A program made the translations under genes and the position numbers. Below the pieces are notes generated by a model. It searched no databases. It was not told the origin of the DNA and worked only from the letters and a program-made list of their open reading frames with translations. Positions 1 through 11,900 of a DNA stretch of 64,000 nucleotides are shown here, one piece after another; positions within the stretch are counted from its first letter, which is position 1; the number at the start of each line of letters is the position of its first letter. Where the stretch lies: assembly GCA_946699065.1 (NCBI GenBank), contig CAMPDV010000389.1, positions 124,001-188,000 of the forward strand. Reading direction: 5' to 3'. Source of the DNA: Loxodes magnus. Lineage: Eukaryota; Ciliophora; Karyorelictea; Loxodida; Loxodidae.

Positions 1-717
1 AGGTTCTTTTCATTATAACCAAGAACTTAAAGAAGGATCGAATAAAGATATTTTACAATTAGTTCACTGTAATATGAACTAAATCACCACTAAATAACTA
101 CTTATTTAACAGTTTACTCTATAACAAAAAATTTATATATTTTCATTAATGAAGTATGACAAGATTAAAGTTTTATTCCATTATAGATTCGTGGATATAG
201 AACTAATTATAAAAAATATTTTAAATAGCATATCTTTTATATACTAAGATATGGTTATGAGTCATAAGTATTTTTACTATTGGAAGAATAATTTAAATTT
301 ATTTAGTATTCTTTACATCACTTATAATTTTATTGCATCATTTTCTAACTTATAAAAAGAAAGGCAATATCTAAAAATATGGTATAATTGATTTAAAAAT
401 TTTTAATTTATAGAATTAAAAATAAATTTAAATACAAACATTTTTAAATAGTTCATTCTTATAATTTTGTGAATTTTGTTCTTAAAACATGAAATATAAA
501 AAATGCAAAATTGATGATATTTAAATGGCACTTAATTAAGAAGTACATTAAAGTTGCAAGATATTTTTTATTACCTATAGTAAATATGATAAAAACATAT
601 TAAATTTTAATTAATTAAAAAGTACATTCTGATAATAAGAATCCTTTTAGCTTTAGATTATACGAATAATAAGAGCAATAAATATTAAATTTTTAAAGAA
701 AAATAAAGATTTTGTAA
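1..717. other. AT-rich sequence, nothing assignable
   Basis: Very AT-rich sequence left of the first retroelement. Under the reassigned code all frames are open, but none shows a recognisable motif or a paralogue elsewhere in the window. I see no RNA gene or tandem repeat here. Confidence 0.4.
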
Positions 718-1599
718 GCAAGCTCCTTAATAATAATAATAATAATATACTTAAAGTTAGTAGAGTTTTGCATTCTCTGGAATTGCAACCAGTTCCTGCG
801 GACAGCTTTTTTAACGTGGGTGTGATCCACGACCTTTTTATTAAGTGGAAGGTTACCACTGTAACCGTTCAAGTGGTCTTGCAAAAAGCTTTTATTTGTA
901 GATCCCTGTTGGAGTTATTCATAGTTTATTGAGTTGTCTCCATGTTCTTTTCTGCTCTTATTCGTTTATTTTCTTTCACTATCAACAGTTTTTTAAAATA
1001 TGTTGATTTGATTTGCAACATCAACAAAGTTTGTATTATTGTCTTTATTTCGTTCTTTTTTATGATAATTTATTTTCTATATTTTCTAATCTTTTAATGA
1101 AACTTGTAGCAATCATTTCTTTTTCTGGATTCAATTCTGTTTTTAATTCTATTGGTATTTTTTCTATTTCCATTTTTGTGTCGTATTTAAAATTTTATTA
1201 TGATTAAGTTCAGAGTTATTCTTCCGTTATTAATTTGCTACAAATAAGTTATCTTCTAAGTATTAGTAATTCGTTGTTCTAATCTTCTATATTACTCATT
1301 AGTTCCCGTATTTTTTCGCCTAAGTTGTAAGTTGTTTCTTCATAATTTGAGATTACTTTTTACATTTGGTCTAATTAAATTTAAAGTTTTTGATTAGTTT
1401 CGTTTTTAGGTTAACTTATCTCTATTTATCCTACCATAACTTTACCTTCTGAAGAAGAGCTTGACTCCTCCTATTGTTATTATTTTTTCTAAATTTCTTT
1501 TGCCGCTTTTCTCTTTAGGTTTCTAAGTTAATTTTTTGAGAGTCGAAGAGATTAATCCATTTTATTAATCCTAAATTTATTTTATGCAAGCTCCTTAAT
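718..1599 (-). mobile_element. Small non-LTR-like retroelement, copy A
   Basis: An insertion of about 854 bp (732-1585) flanked by a 14-bp direct duplication, GCAAGCTCCTTAAT, at 718-731 and 1586-1599. On the - strand its 3' end (low coordinates) carries an AAT triplet tail (about 729-748) preceded by a chain of short hairpins. A target-site duplication of variable length plus a simple-repeat 3' tail is the signature of target-primed non-LTR retrotransposition. A related element (copy B, 39,446-40,315) has the same order: ATG, coiled coil, CCHC knuckle, 3' hairpins, AAT tail. No reverse transcriptase is present, so the element is non-autonomous or internally deleted. The duplication and the paralogue are seen directly; the mechanism follows from knowledge of LINE/SINE families. 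Confidence 0.8.
889..1560 (-). CDS. Zinc-knuckle (CCHC) coiled-coil protein of the retroelement
   Basis: Reading TAA/TAG as Gln and TGA as Trp, an ATG at 1560 opens a frame of about 224 codons with a Lys/Gln/Glu-rich start, an ESSSSSEGKVMVG block, a predicted coiled coil (IEDQNNELLIL) and a CWCCKSNQHILKNC motif. That motif is an exact C-x2-C-x4-H-x4-C zinc knuckle like those of retroelement Gag/ORF1 nucleic-acid-binding proteins. The block after it (RTWRQLNKLWIT, then GIYKQK) is conserved in copy B. The Trp of KLWIT is TGA here and TGG in copy B, direct support for TGA as Trp. The 3' limit is uncertain: no in-frame TGA follows, so I end it at the last conserved residues. Probable role: RNA binding during retrotransposition, by family analogy. 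Confidence 0.65.
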
Positions 1600-2149
1600 T
1601 TAGATTTATTAATATTAGTATAAAAAATACTAAAATTTTAACAATTTTAAATTGAAAATTACCAAATAATTAGTTTTATTTAAGTATAAAATATCAATAA
1701 AAATGCTAAAATGTATGAAAAAGATAATAGCAATACCTATAGGAATTTTATTCAAATTAAGGAAATTTAAAGAAGTGTAGATATTTGCAATGTTAACAGA
1801 AAAATAATATTTATAGCAATTAAAAGTTGGTAGAGACTATGAAAGAAATGGTAATTAATTGTTTATAGATAAAATATGCAAAAAGTTTTAAAATTCTATA
1901 AGTTACAAATTATATCTAAAAATAAAGCTCAAGAAATTATATAAAAAATATTATGCTAAAAATATTCCAAACAATAAGATTTTCATTTGATTATTAAATG
2001 CTTATTGATTACATCTTCTTATTGAATTTATGTTTATCTTTATTATTTTCTTCTTTTTAAAGATAAGTTTTTAAATTATTAAAATTAGCATTTTATATTT
2101 TTTCGTTTGTTATATGATGATATGTTGCACGTAAGAGATTTTCTTATGT
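1600..2149. other. AT-rich intergenic sequence
   Basis: Very AT-rich sequence between retroelement A and the possible - strand gene. I see no motif, paralogue or RNA structure. Confidence 0.4.
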
Positions 2150-3461
2150 AAAAATGTTATATCAGTGAAATTGAATAATTTGATTGTTGTGTTCGTAGTA
2201 TAAACACAGAATCGAACTTTTTTTTTTTTAATTCTGGTGTGTTTTATAAAAATTAATTAATTTAGAAAAATAGTAAAATCAGAAAGAAAGTTAAAAAGAT
2301 TTTGGAAGGCAAGTCTAAAGATTAGAGAAATATTTTCTTAATTTAAGTATATAAAACTTTTGTTCTTATCCAAGTTTTTATATTAATATAAAGCATTTTT
2401 TACTTAAGAAATTTCTGTTAGTGAAATTTTAAATCTTAAAAAGATAGCTTATATTTCTTACTTTTGATTTTACAAGTTTTAAAAATGAAAATAAGGTAAA
2501 GTGTTTAATGCTATTCTTAATGGATTTATACAATTCAGCTAGATGATTCCAATGTCTTAATCAAAAATATTTTAATAAGTGAAATTTAAATTTAAATATT
2601 TATGGTTCAAATCATTGCTTACTTTCTACTAAATTCCATTTTCCATTCTTGATATTGAAATATTCATTTTCTTACTAGAATTAAAAAATCAAATTAATAT
2701 GCCTAATGAATTTGGCTTTATGTTAATATAACTCACTTCAATCACTCTTTCTCCATGCCTCGATACTTCTTTAAAATCAAACATATAACTCACATCTAAA
2801 CTACCTCCAGAGTTTCAAACTAAGCACGCTTTTAAATTTTAAACATAAGTAGCACTACTCGAACTTCTTTATGGTAGTTTACAAGTTTCAAAACTCATTC
2901 GTATGAACTAAGTTATTTACTCAAATTTTTTCTGAAGTTACAGAGTCATATCCACCTAGAATTATTAGTTAGTTATCGTTATAACACAAACCGAAAGTAC
3001 ATAACTCAGTTTAAAACTCTTGGATGTTAGATTTTCTCTAGAAGTTATTTTTTAAATATAAAGTTTCATTATTTTTATTTCTTTATCCACATATAATAAA
3101 TATACGTTTCTTCTAATCAAAAACAGTTCTATGATATGCTCTTTCAAACTGATCATCTTTTAATATGATGATCATTCTTTTAAGTAAAAAGATTCCTTTT
3201 CCTGAAATTAATAATTAAGATGAATTTAGTTATTCAATTCATCGTGAAGAGTTTTAAAACTGTGTAAATAAGCTATCTTTTTATTCTTTAGATAAACTTT
3301 CTTAAATGGAATCTAAATTTTATTCACACTATGAAAGTCTATTACTTTTTTGTTTCTCTTATGGTTTTTTTAAGTTAAATGCTATATTTTATTCTAATTT
3401 ATATGTCTAAGAGACCCGATTGAAAATTAGCAATCCTTCATTTTTAAAAGTGTATTTATTT
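2150..3461 (-). CDS. Possible hypothetical protein gene
   Basis: Read on the - strand with the reassigned code from an ATG near 3461 (start MKDCQFS), one frame keeps G-rich first codon positions and AT-rich third positions. It gives a varied amino-acid mix, for example SYMFDFKEV, RHGERVIEVSYINIK and SLGILIWFFNSSKK. The other frames have poorer codon-position bias. There is no recognised domain, no paralogue in the window, and the stop is not located because no clear terminal TGA stands out. With an all-sense code this could be non-coding DNA, so confidence is low. Confidence 0.3.
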
Positions 3462-4299
3462 ACTAGGTACTAAAATTAGGTAAGGGTTGGTATTTGAAAA
3501 CTAGAAGAGGTATTTTAGAGAATAGGATTCCTGCTTAATTAGCTGTTTAGGTTTTAAAATATTTGTTAAAGCAATAAGTTTAGTTATATAAGTTTAGCTT
3601 TAATGGATTTATATAAAAGTTAAAGTAATTCTTGTTAAGTAGCATTTTATAAATAAAAGCATTTTATAAGTTAAAAGCTTATTTAGTATTATACTAAGTT
3701 AGTTAGTTTTAATGTACTTAGAAGTAATTAAAGCGATATAGCAGAATAGTTTAAAAAGATAGATTAAATATTTAAGATAACTACTATTAAACAATTCTCT
3801 TTTTATTCCTTTTTTATACTTAAGAAGGTATAAATATATAAGTAATTTAGCTAATATTTTAAAGGCTTGGAGTTTAGATTATATATAAATGTAAGGAATT
3901 TAGCTATACTTTAATAGATTTATTTTAGCCTATTTTAGTGACTCTTTTAGAAGTTTAAAATATAGCTAACTTAATATTATATAGTTACTTATTTTATACT
4001 AATAACACTCTTTATAAACTTAGCACAATAAAATAAATTTAGCTAGTTTTTGCAAACTTTTTTTATTTTATTCTTATATAACTTTATACTTAAAAGAGGA
4101 CTATAAATAAAATGATCTATCATTACTTTATTTTACTAATTTTAAATACTTTACTTTTAGCCTTTATTTCTAAAGTTATATTAATCAATTCAAAAATTCA
4201 ATATTATTAAAACCCTAGTTCTATATCTAAGCTTCCCACTAAACTATAACTATTTTAAACACTCTTTAGATAACTAAAGCCACTACCTATTTATCTCTC
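3462..4299. other. AT-rich sequence, nothing assignable
   Basis: Low-complexity AT-rich sequence leading into the left arm of the inverted repeat. No coding signal or structure can be supported. Confidence 0.4.
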
Positions 4300-4641
4300 A
4301 AAATATATATTTCTATTTTATTCAACGGAACTGCCATTCGGAATAGAAAGCAGATTCCGCAACCAGTTATACCGGTTTAAACAAGGAAAGAAGCCAAATA
4401 GAGGTGGTGGTATTTCAAGATCGGCTAAGCCTCCCACCTATGCTACACCCTCAGGCTTGTAGTTATATTAGATTTGTTAATAAACTAAGAATATTTTATT
4501 TTATTAAGGTTTTACTAAATTATCATTATACTTAAGTATATCATATCTATTATTACTAAAACACTTCTATTATTATCACTTACTTATCTAATTTTACTTA
4601 TACCACTTTTAATCTTTTCTATACTATATTGTTTTATATCT
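4300..4641. repeat. Left arm of a 342-bp inverted repeat
   Basis: The sequence at 4300-4641 is the reverse complement of 5545-5886, with matching ends and equal length and, by eye, almost no mismatches. The arms are separated by about 903 bp. The outer 135 bp of each arm is an LSU rRNA fragment; the inner 200 bp is AT-rich. I see no clear flanking target-site duplication, so this may be a foldback element or the product of inverted duplication of an rDNA scrap. Confidence 0.9.
4321..4456 (-). rRNA. Nuclear LSU rRNA fragment (left arm)
   Basis: The reverse complement contains GAGGGTGTAGCATAGGTGGG followed by TGAAATACCACCACCT. This corresponds to the conserved eukaryotic 25S/28S segment that in yeast reads GAGGGTGTAGAATAAGTGGG ... 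TGAAATACCACTACCT, upstream of the central loop of domain V. It runs on to TTCCGTTGAA, matching the CCGGGTTGAA region of yeast, and then stops. At about 135 bp it is far too short to be a functional LSU gene. It is noticeably more GC-rich than its surroundings. Confidence 0.75.
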
Positions 4642-5544
4642 AAAGCATAACAAGAGCCTTTGATTTTTCCGCTAAGGATTTAAATTTGCATACAACCTAA
4701 CTTTAAAGAGTAGTAACAAGCTAAGATAGAAAATCAAGATCAAGATTTGTGGGAAATTCATTAACAAATCGAGAAAGATTATATAAACAAGAAAAGAAAC
4801 CTAGACCAAGAAATAAGAATAAAAATATAAGAAACAGTTTTATTTCAAGAGGAATAATACAACTCTAAATGATCGACTAAGCAACCCAACAGAAATAGAA
4901 AGAACTTAAACAAGAGTAAAAGCTTTCAAATATAAATGCTACTTCTTTAGTAACACGTGAATCTCTGGAGAAACTGTAAGTAAAACAATATGTTCAGTAA
5001 AAAGATTTGAAAAAACCTCACTACTTTTTACCAAACGAGTGAAGGAAAACAATGGAAGAAATTAATCAATAGACATAGACACAGCATAAATCTAGATTTT
5101 AACTAGCTTTAAACTAGGAAAGTTGGGAACACGATTGAACTCAGAATGAGAAAATTTTAGAATCTTAACATAATTAAATAAATGCAATTTCAGTTTCTAT
5201 AATTCATATACTAGGAGCATTGAATGTTTATAGACATCTTTAGTTATTTTTAATGTAATATTAATATCTTAAATCTCTTGCTCTTTTTTTATTTTATTTA
5301 GCATGTGAATGTTAAATGGTGTTCAATATATGCATGAAGATACACTAGATAGTGTTATGAAGCTAATTCAAACATAAAAGTTTTATTTTATAATCCTTTT
5401 CTAATAAATAGTCTGATCAAAATTATCCAGCGCATGCTTATCTTCTAATTTTGTTTCTAGAAAATAAATAAATTTTAACTGTATATATGGAGATGTCATA
5501 ATGTTTTATGTAAATTAAGTTTATGAAAATTAATTAAAGTTGAA
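4642..5544. other. Spacer between the inverted-repeat arms
   Basis: About 903 bp of AT-rich, A/G-skewed sequence between the two arms. I see no transposase-like motif and no convincing reading frame. If this is a mobile foldback element, the spacer does not obviously encode its mobility. Confidence 0.5.
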
Positions 5545-5886
5545 AGATATAAAACAATATAGTATAGAAAAGATTAAAAGTGGTATAAGTAAAATTAGAT
5601 AAGTAAGTGATAATAATAGAAGTGTTTTAGTAATAATAGATATGATATACTTAAGTATAATGATAATTTAGTAAAACCTTAATAAAATAAAATATTCTTA
5701 GTTTATTAACAAATCTAATATAACTACAAGCCTGAGGGTGTAGCATAGGTGGGAGGCTTAGCCGATCTTGAAATACCACCACCTCTATTTGGCTTCTTTC
5801 CTTGTTTAAACCGGTATAACTGGTTGCGGAATCTGCTTTCTATTCCGAATGGCAGTTCCGTTGAATAAAATAGAAATATATATTTT
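5545..5886. repeat. Right arm of a 342-bp inverted repeat
   Basis: Reverse complement of 4300-4641. Transcripts crossing both arms could form a 342-bp stem with a 0.9-kb loop. Confidence 0.9.
5731..5865 (+). rRNA. Nuclear LSU rRNA fragment (right arm)
   Basis: Sense-strand copy of the same LSU segment as at 4321-4456, starting near CCTGAGGGTGTAGC and ending near CAGTTCCGTTGAA. The GTGTAG, AGGTGGGAG and GAAATACCAC blocks lie in the order and approximate spacing expected for eukaryotic LSU rRNA. The fragment is partial and presumably non-functional. Confidence 0.75.
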
Positions 5887-8439
5887 ATACTTAGAAGTAT
5901 CAGCTGCTTAAATATGTTAGACTTACTATTTCTTTAGTATACCATATCAAAGATTAAATAATTGATTAAGAATATATAAACCAGGCAGATTTTAAGCAAT
6001 GACTCTATTAAATGTTCTTATAGAGTTCTAACTGAGAATGTCTTTTTATCAAAAGAAAAGTGTTAGATTACTTCATTTTAGATAATTTCAAAGATACTAA
6101 CCTGAACTCAAAGAAAATTTTTCACCTTTACTTAAGACAAAAGCTTTACTTTAAAATTTCAAAAATAAATAGAGAAGAGCAACACGTCTTAAAAAACGAA
6201 GATCAATGTAGGAGATTAAAAAATTAATTTCATAGTTAGAAGATCTAAACTGCAAAAAATGGCAATTATAAGTTAAAGCTTTTTTAGAAAAATCTAAAAT
6301 AATTTATTAAAAAAACCATCATCAAAGTTAATATCTTTTAGAACTATATAAAGCTATAAGTAATATTCCTCTCTAATGCCAATTTAGTTATCTTTATTTG
6401 TTTTAAATAGCTGCTTTCTAACTTATATGATATATTTAATTAAAAAGCTTTAATTTTTTCGAAATGGTTCACTTTTTTTATTCCATTTTTAACTTTTTTC
6501 TTTACTTTGCTTAATTTTTTAAAGAAACTGATATGTATTTTTCTCTAAAAGGGAGTTTATCTTTCTTATTGCTCTGTTTTAATTATTTTTTGAAGAGATA
6601 GAATTTTAATGTGAATCATTATTAAAACTATTTAAAAAAAAAAGATAGATGCTATCTAAAGTTTAATAACCATAAAATTATAAATCACTTTTTAGAAAAT
6701 AAATTTAGAATCCTCATCTGGTTAAAAGCTACTTATAATATTAGTGTCTATTTCTCTAAAATAAAAGCTCAGAAGAAGAATTAAAAAAACTATTTTGCTT
6801 ATTTTTAAGCCTGATAAGATTCGGAGCTTTAGAAAATTAAGAAATGTTTAGAAAAGAAGAAAAAGTAAGAGAGTTCTTCTACTTAAGATAAGAACAATAG
6901 ATTAAACTAAGAAATAGCTTTAATTTAAAAAGATTAAGAACAAATAATAAACGACAGCTTTCTTTCTGAAAGCTATCTCATAAAAGAACGTGACAGTGCT
7001 TGCGTTGGTTTGTTAGAGTTTCGTCTTCTACTAAGATTTAAGGTAATAATTCATTTACTTGCTCTAAGCTTTTGAATTCAGCTTGCGATCCATTTTGCTG
7101 TTTCATTCTCTTTCTAATTCTCTTTTATCCTATTCAATATTATGACTTTCTTAGAATTTCTTGATACAAGATTTCTTTATTTTGATTTTAATAGCTTATC
7201 CATAGAACTTAATATTAACGAGAGCAGAAAAATAAAGCAAGTTGAATCTTTGGTTAAATTAAGAAGGCTGATTTTCTTACTAAACTATAGTTGACTCCAG
7301 ATTTGACAGCTTAACTCTTCGTATTTTAATGCGTCAAGGTAATCATAATCAGGTATAGTTATTTATTATCTAATGATTAATGACTCTTATTTTATTGGCT
7401 TATTACTGGGATTCTTAGTTCTGATCATTTTGGCTTTCTTTTCCTAATCAACTTTAAACTACTTTCAGGTAGTTTTTCAAACTACAATTTATTAGTTTCT
7501 TGTTTTTCTTAGATTCATTTACATAAAATTACTTGCTACAATTCTTTATTTCTTCAAGGTCAATTAAACAAAGAGATAGGCTTGTACTTTTCAAAAATTG
7601 AGTAGACAGTTGTTATCTTTATAATCTTATGACTTTTTAAAGCTTGATTATACTCCTTTCTTAACTACCCTATTTCGAGTTATAATAGTTTGGATTTAAT
7701 CCTGGAAATGCTAAATTTATAAGCTTTTCTTAGAAGTTTAAATTCTAAAAGGTTTTTTTAGAATATTTCCTTACATTTTTTTATTTCCTAAATTTAAATG
7801 AGAAATAGATCTTCAGATTTACGCTATTTAAGTATAGATAGCTAATTTAATCTTAAGAATCTAAATTTAAGGCTTAGTTTGAATATTCTCTTAGATTGTT
7901 TTTAATTAATTATTTATCCTTAAGTTATTATTTAAGACTCTATATATCCTTTATGCTTTCTACCTATAATTACTTTCCTCTCTACTATAAAGCTATTGAT
8001 ATCACTTAATCTGTGCTGAAGACAATTAACGTATTTTAATGGTTCAAGATGTTAAGAAGTATGGGAATCTGTTCAGGCTTTATTTATGAATTATTGAAGT
8101 TCTTTCTTCTTTAGTGTATTGGAAGACTGAGACTAGATTAAACGGTGAGAAATAGGTTATTAGATGTATAAGATGCTCACTTATAGCTTGATATAAAAGG
8201 GTTGGTTCTTAGTTACTTAGGTTCTAGACCTAGATCTAATTTTAGTTAAATAGTATATTTAGTAGTGATTGAATGGATTAAGTTAATTACATAATGATTA
8301 AGTCTATTTACTTGTAATCCTACTTAATAACTTATGATTTACTAATTTGCCTATCTATGATTATCTAAAGTCTACTAAAGCTTGATTAATTTAATATAGG
8401 TTTAATTTGATTAAGGATATTTGGCAGTCTTAGTATCTT
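5887..8439. other. Intergenic AT-rich region
   Basis: About 2.5 kb between the inverted repeat and the duplicated block. All frames are open under the reassigned code, and short charged stretches occur on both strands (for example the - strand around 7000-7200), but I find no domain, paralogue or consistent frame. Scattered 8-10 bp repeats of the type TTTAGATAA reflect base composition. Confidence 0.4.
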
Positions 8440-8903
8440 ATGATTGCTTTTTATTGACTACTAGAGTTAAAATTGATGTATGTGTTGCTTATTTATTAAT
8501 AGCTAGTAATTGGGTATATAATCAAATGTTCTTACCTTTTTTTAGATTTATTAACTGTCTAAGAGATAATTTTTAGTTCTGTTAATTGAATGAAAACTAG
8601 GAAACCAATACATAACACTTGATAGAACCTTAGTGTTGCTCTACTGGCAAGCTACTCTCAACTTAAATAATGAGTTTTATAGTTATTTATCATGTAAGAA
8701 TGATAAAAGGAGTGAGAAAGAGAAAATTGAATGATTTTTTTAAAAGGTAGAAAAATGGAGGCTTCTATATGAAGGTAGAAGATTTGATGGTTGTTATTAA
8801 TGCTAGAAATAAAGAAATATAGTTAGGGTTTAAATTAAACTTAATTAAGCCGTTTAATTTTATTTATAACTGATTTTTAAATCTAAGAAGCTAAAATAAC
8901 TAA

Positions 8904-11900
8904 ATGGCATCTGGAGTTTCTAACTTAAATTGCTAGATCAATTAAGTTCTGAAAAACACTCAATCCGCTTAAATTTATAGCTATGCTAGTTACTCTAATA
9001 AGTCGGGCTATCTTTAAATCCAGCTTAGTTAGTCAATTCTAAAGACCTTTAGTAATGGCTACCATTGACCAGCTTAGCCCTGGACTTCTAGTAATATTGA
9101 AGAATCTAATCATAAAGCTTAAAGAACTGTGCTAATCAATTAAAACTAGAAGCTTTAAGTTAAGTTTACCTCAAAACTGAAGGGAGGAGGTTATTGTTTA
9201 TCGAAGAATTAAAAAATGAAATTACCCGATTAAAACTATATAATTAATGAGAAGTATATATAAATTGAAGCTGAAAAACTAAATGATTATTAAGAAGGAT
9301 CTAGACTCTTAAAAGAAGGTATAAATGAGTAGTAGATAGCTAAAATTTAACAAGGAATGCAACTGATTCATAAAAATAAATTAGTCTATATCAGTGATCC
9401 ACTAATTTTCATTAACCAATTTATTGAACTTGCCTATAATAATAATTATGCCGACTGGTCTTAGCTCTTAAAAGAATAAATTGTCCGAAACATTCCTGAG
9501 CTATTGGATATGTTTTTTTAGAAGAACGAGTAAAATAATTTTATTTATGATGGAACAAAATAAGATATTATGAAAAAGATTTAAACTTCCTTAGAGCTAG
9601 TAAGAAAAAATATGATTGGAGGCCCAGAGCTTGATTTCACTTTAAGATATAGCTTGATGATACTGGAAAATATTCCAAATAACTAGCAAGATTAAAATTT
9701 TGAACCATTTTGTAGGATTATAAGAATTGCTTAAAAGATAATTGTCTTCTAATTTGGAGATTAAGCTAATGATAACTATGCGATCTCTTCCATAATGGAT
9801 TTTTTCGTATGAAGACAGGGATGAAAAAATGAGGAAGTATAAAAGAATAAAATTTTTAGAATAAGAGTTCTAGACATTCTTGCATATGACCTAGCAAGGT
9901 AATACTAAAAAGATAATTTTGCATAATTCTAAACTATTGTATTGGATGAAGAACTAGACTTGAGATTTAGAGCCTGCTTTCTTCTAAAGCATATGATAAA
10001 AAATTAAAAAGCTAGTAAACATTTAAAAAAAGACTCTTGCAAGCTTTTAGAACAATTATCCAATGATAAAGACTGGTAGATTCGATACTATGCTATGAAA
10101 GTGTTATTAGAACTAAGCTAAGAAAATTACAAAGACGCTAGTACTTGCAAAGAGAATATATTTAACTCAAAATAGAAATGTTTAAATCAAAATGTAAAGG
10201 AGCATTAATTGATAATAGAATTATTAATTTATCCAGAACATGTTGCTTTGCATGATCAAACAATAGAATAGAATTGAATAGCAGTTAAAGGTATAAGCAA
10301 TGATATTTATTTAGATATGAAAAGATCAATAGGGGATGGGGTTTATGAGAAACGAGAATCTTATGTTAGCTTGCTTTGTGCTCCTAATCAAAATTCATAA
10401 GATTAGTTAAATCTGGAAAATGAAGTTTAGAAGTTTTTAGATAATGAACAGAAATCAGGATTATTGCTTCTAGGAAATTCTGGTTCAGGAAAATCGTTAT
10501 TTTTGTAATAATTAGCATTGAAGTATCTAGAGTAAAAGCACGAGTATTTACCTATATACGTATATCTTCCAAGTATTTAAGGCTGAAAAGATAATTTAAT
10601 AGACGAAGCTTTTAGGTAATACAAAATTGAAAGTATAGTTGGGAATGAAAAGCTGAAATATAGAAAAGTACTGTTTCTATTTGACGCATATGATGAGCTG
10701 GGACAGCACAAAGCTATAATTAATACTAATAAAATAAGTGTTAGATATCCTTATGCTAAATACATTATCACTTGTAGAATCAACTATGCCTTAATAGCAG
10801 ATAGATATAAAACTTACTTTTGTCCTTGAAGAGGTGAAAGAGCGTAGGTATAAGAGTTAGAACAGTTGTATATTAAACCTTTTGATAAAAGTTAAATAGA
10901 ATAATACATAAATCTAGTCAATAATGGATAGAGCTAAGAGGAAGCTTAAAATGTACAAGAAGTAATTAAGTTTATTTAAAGCATTCCTGATCTAATGGAT
11001 GTTATTAATAACCCTTACTTTTTATATATTTTCTTCAAAGAAAACGAAACTCTAGAGAACTTAAAAAAGTAAAAAGACTAAAGAGTATAAAAAGCTAAAA
11101 TATACGAAAAATTAATAAATAAATGAAACGAAAAAATTATAGGAAAACTAGAGAACTATGGTAAATCAAATAAATAGATAAAGGAAATGAAAAAAATGTT
11201 TGCAGAAATTTAATTATAAGCTACATGAGACCTATTAGACGGTTAGTTAGATAAGGAAAAATCTCAGGAAATAAATATAATGTGAATAGATAAATTCAGT
11301 TTGGACTAAAATTATTTAGGATGCTTAATCCAAATAAAAGAGTAAGACAATAAAAAGTGGTTTGAGTTTATACATCCGTCAATAAAAGATTTCTATATAG
11401 CTAAAGATATAACAAACCTAGTGATGAATTTAGGAAATAATTTTGAAACTCTAGAAACTCATAATTTAAATAGTATTTTGATAGTAAATCATAAGGAAAT
11501 ACTAGATTTTATAAGCGGGTTAAATAGTTCAAAGGAGATGTAATAAAACTTATTGAAGATAGTTCAAGAAACAAGGATAGATTAAAACTTATCAAATGCA
11601 GCGACTAACTGCATAACTATTCTGAAGTATATGGATTTTTAGTTTATTCAATAGTCTCTAGAAGGAATATGGATACCTGGAGCAGATTTGAGTAATACAT
11701 TTTTTGATAATTGCAACCTGAGTAATGCAAATTTGACTAAAGTAAATTTTAGTAAAGCAAAGTTAAGAAATTGTAAATTTGATAATGCGAAAATAGACTA
11801 AATCGAGCCTGATTAAATGCCTATATCTGAAGGGAATACTAATTTTGTAGGTTGGATTGGGAAATATAAAAATTAAGAGCCTAAAATTTATTCTTAAGCT

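Noticed and set aside
2160-2240. tRNA-like GTTCGATTCTGTG on the - strand
   Set aside because: No matching acceptor, D or anticodon stems can be folded around it.
9171-9176. Apparent loss of the start codon in copies 1, 2 and 4 (TCA or TTA where copies 3, 5 and 6 have ATG before KLKGGG)
   Set aside because: The frame continues upstream in all copies with aligned residues, to an ATG at the same relative place (8904, 17,959, 42,155, 33,261, 50,619, 56,094). The inner Met is not the start.
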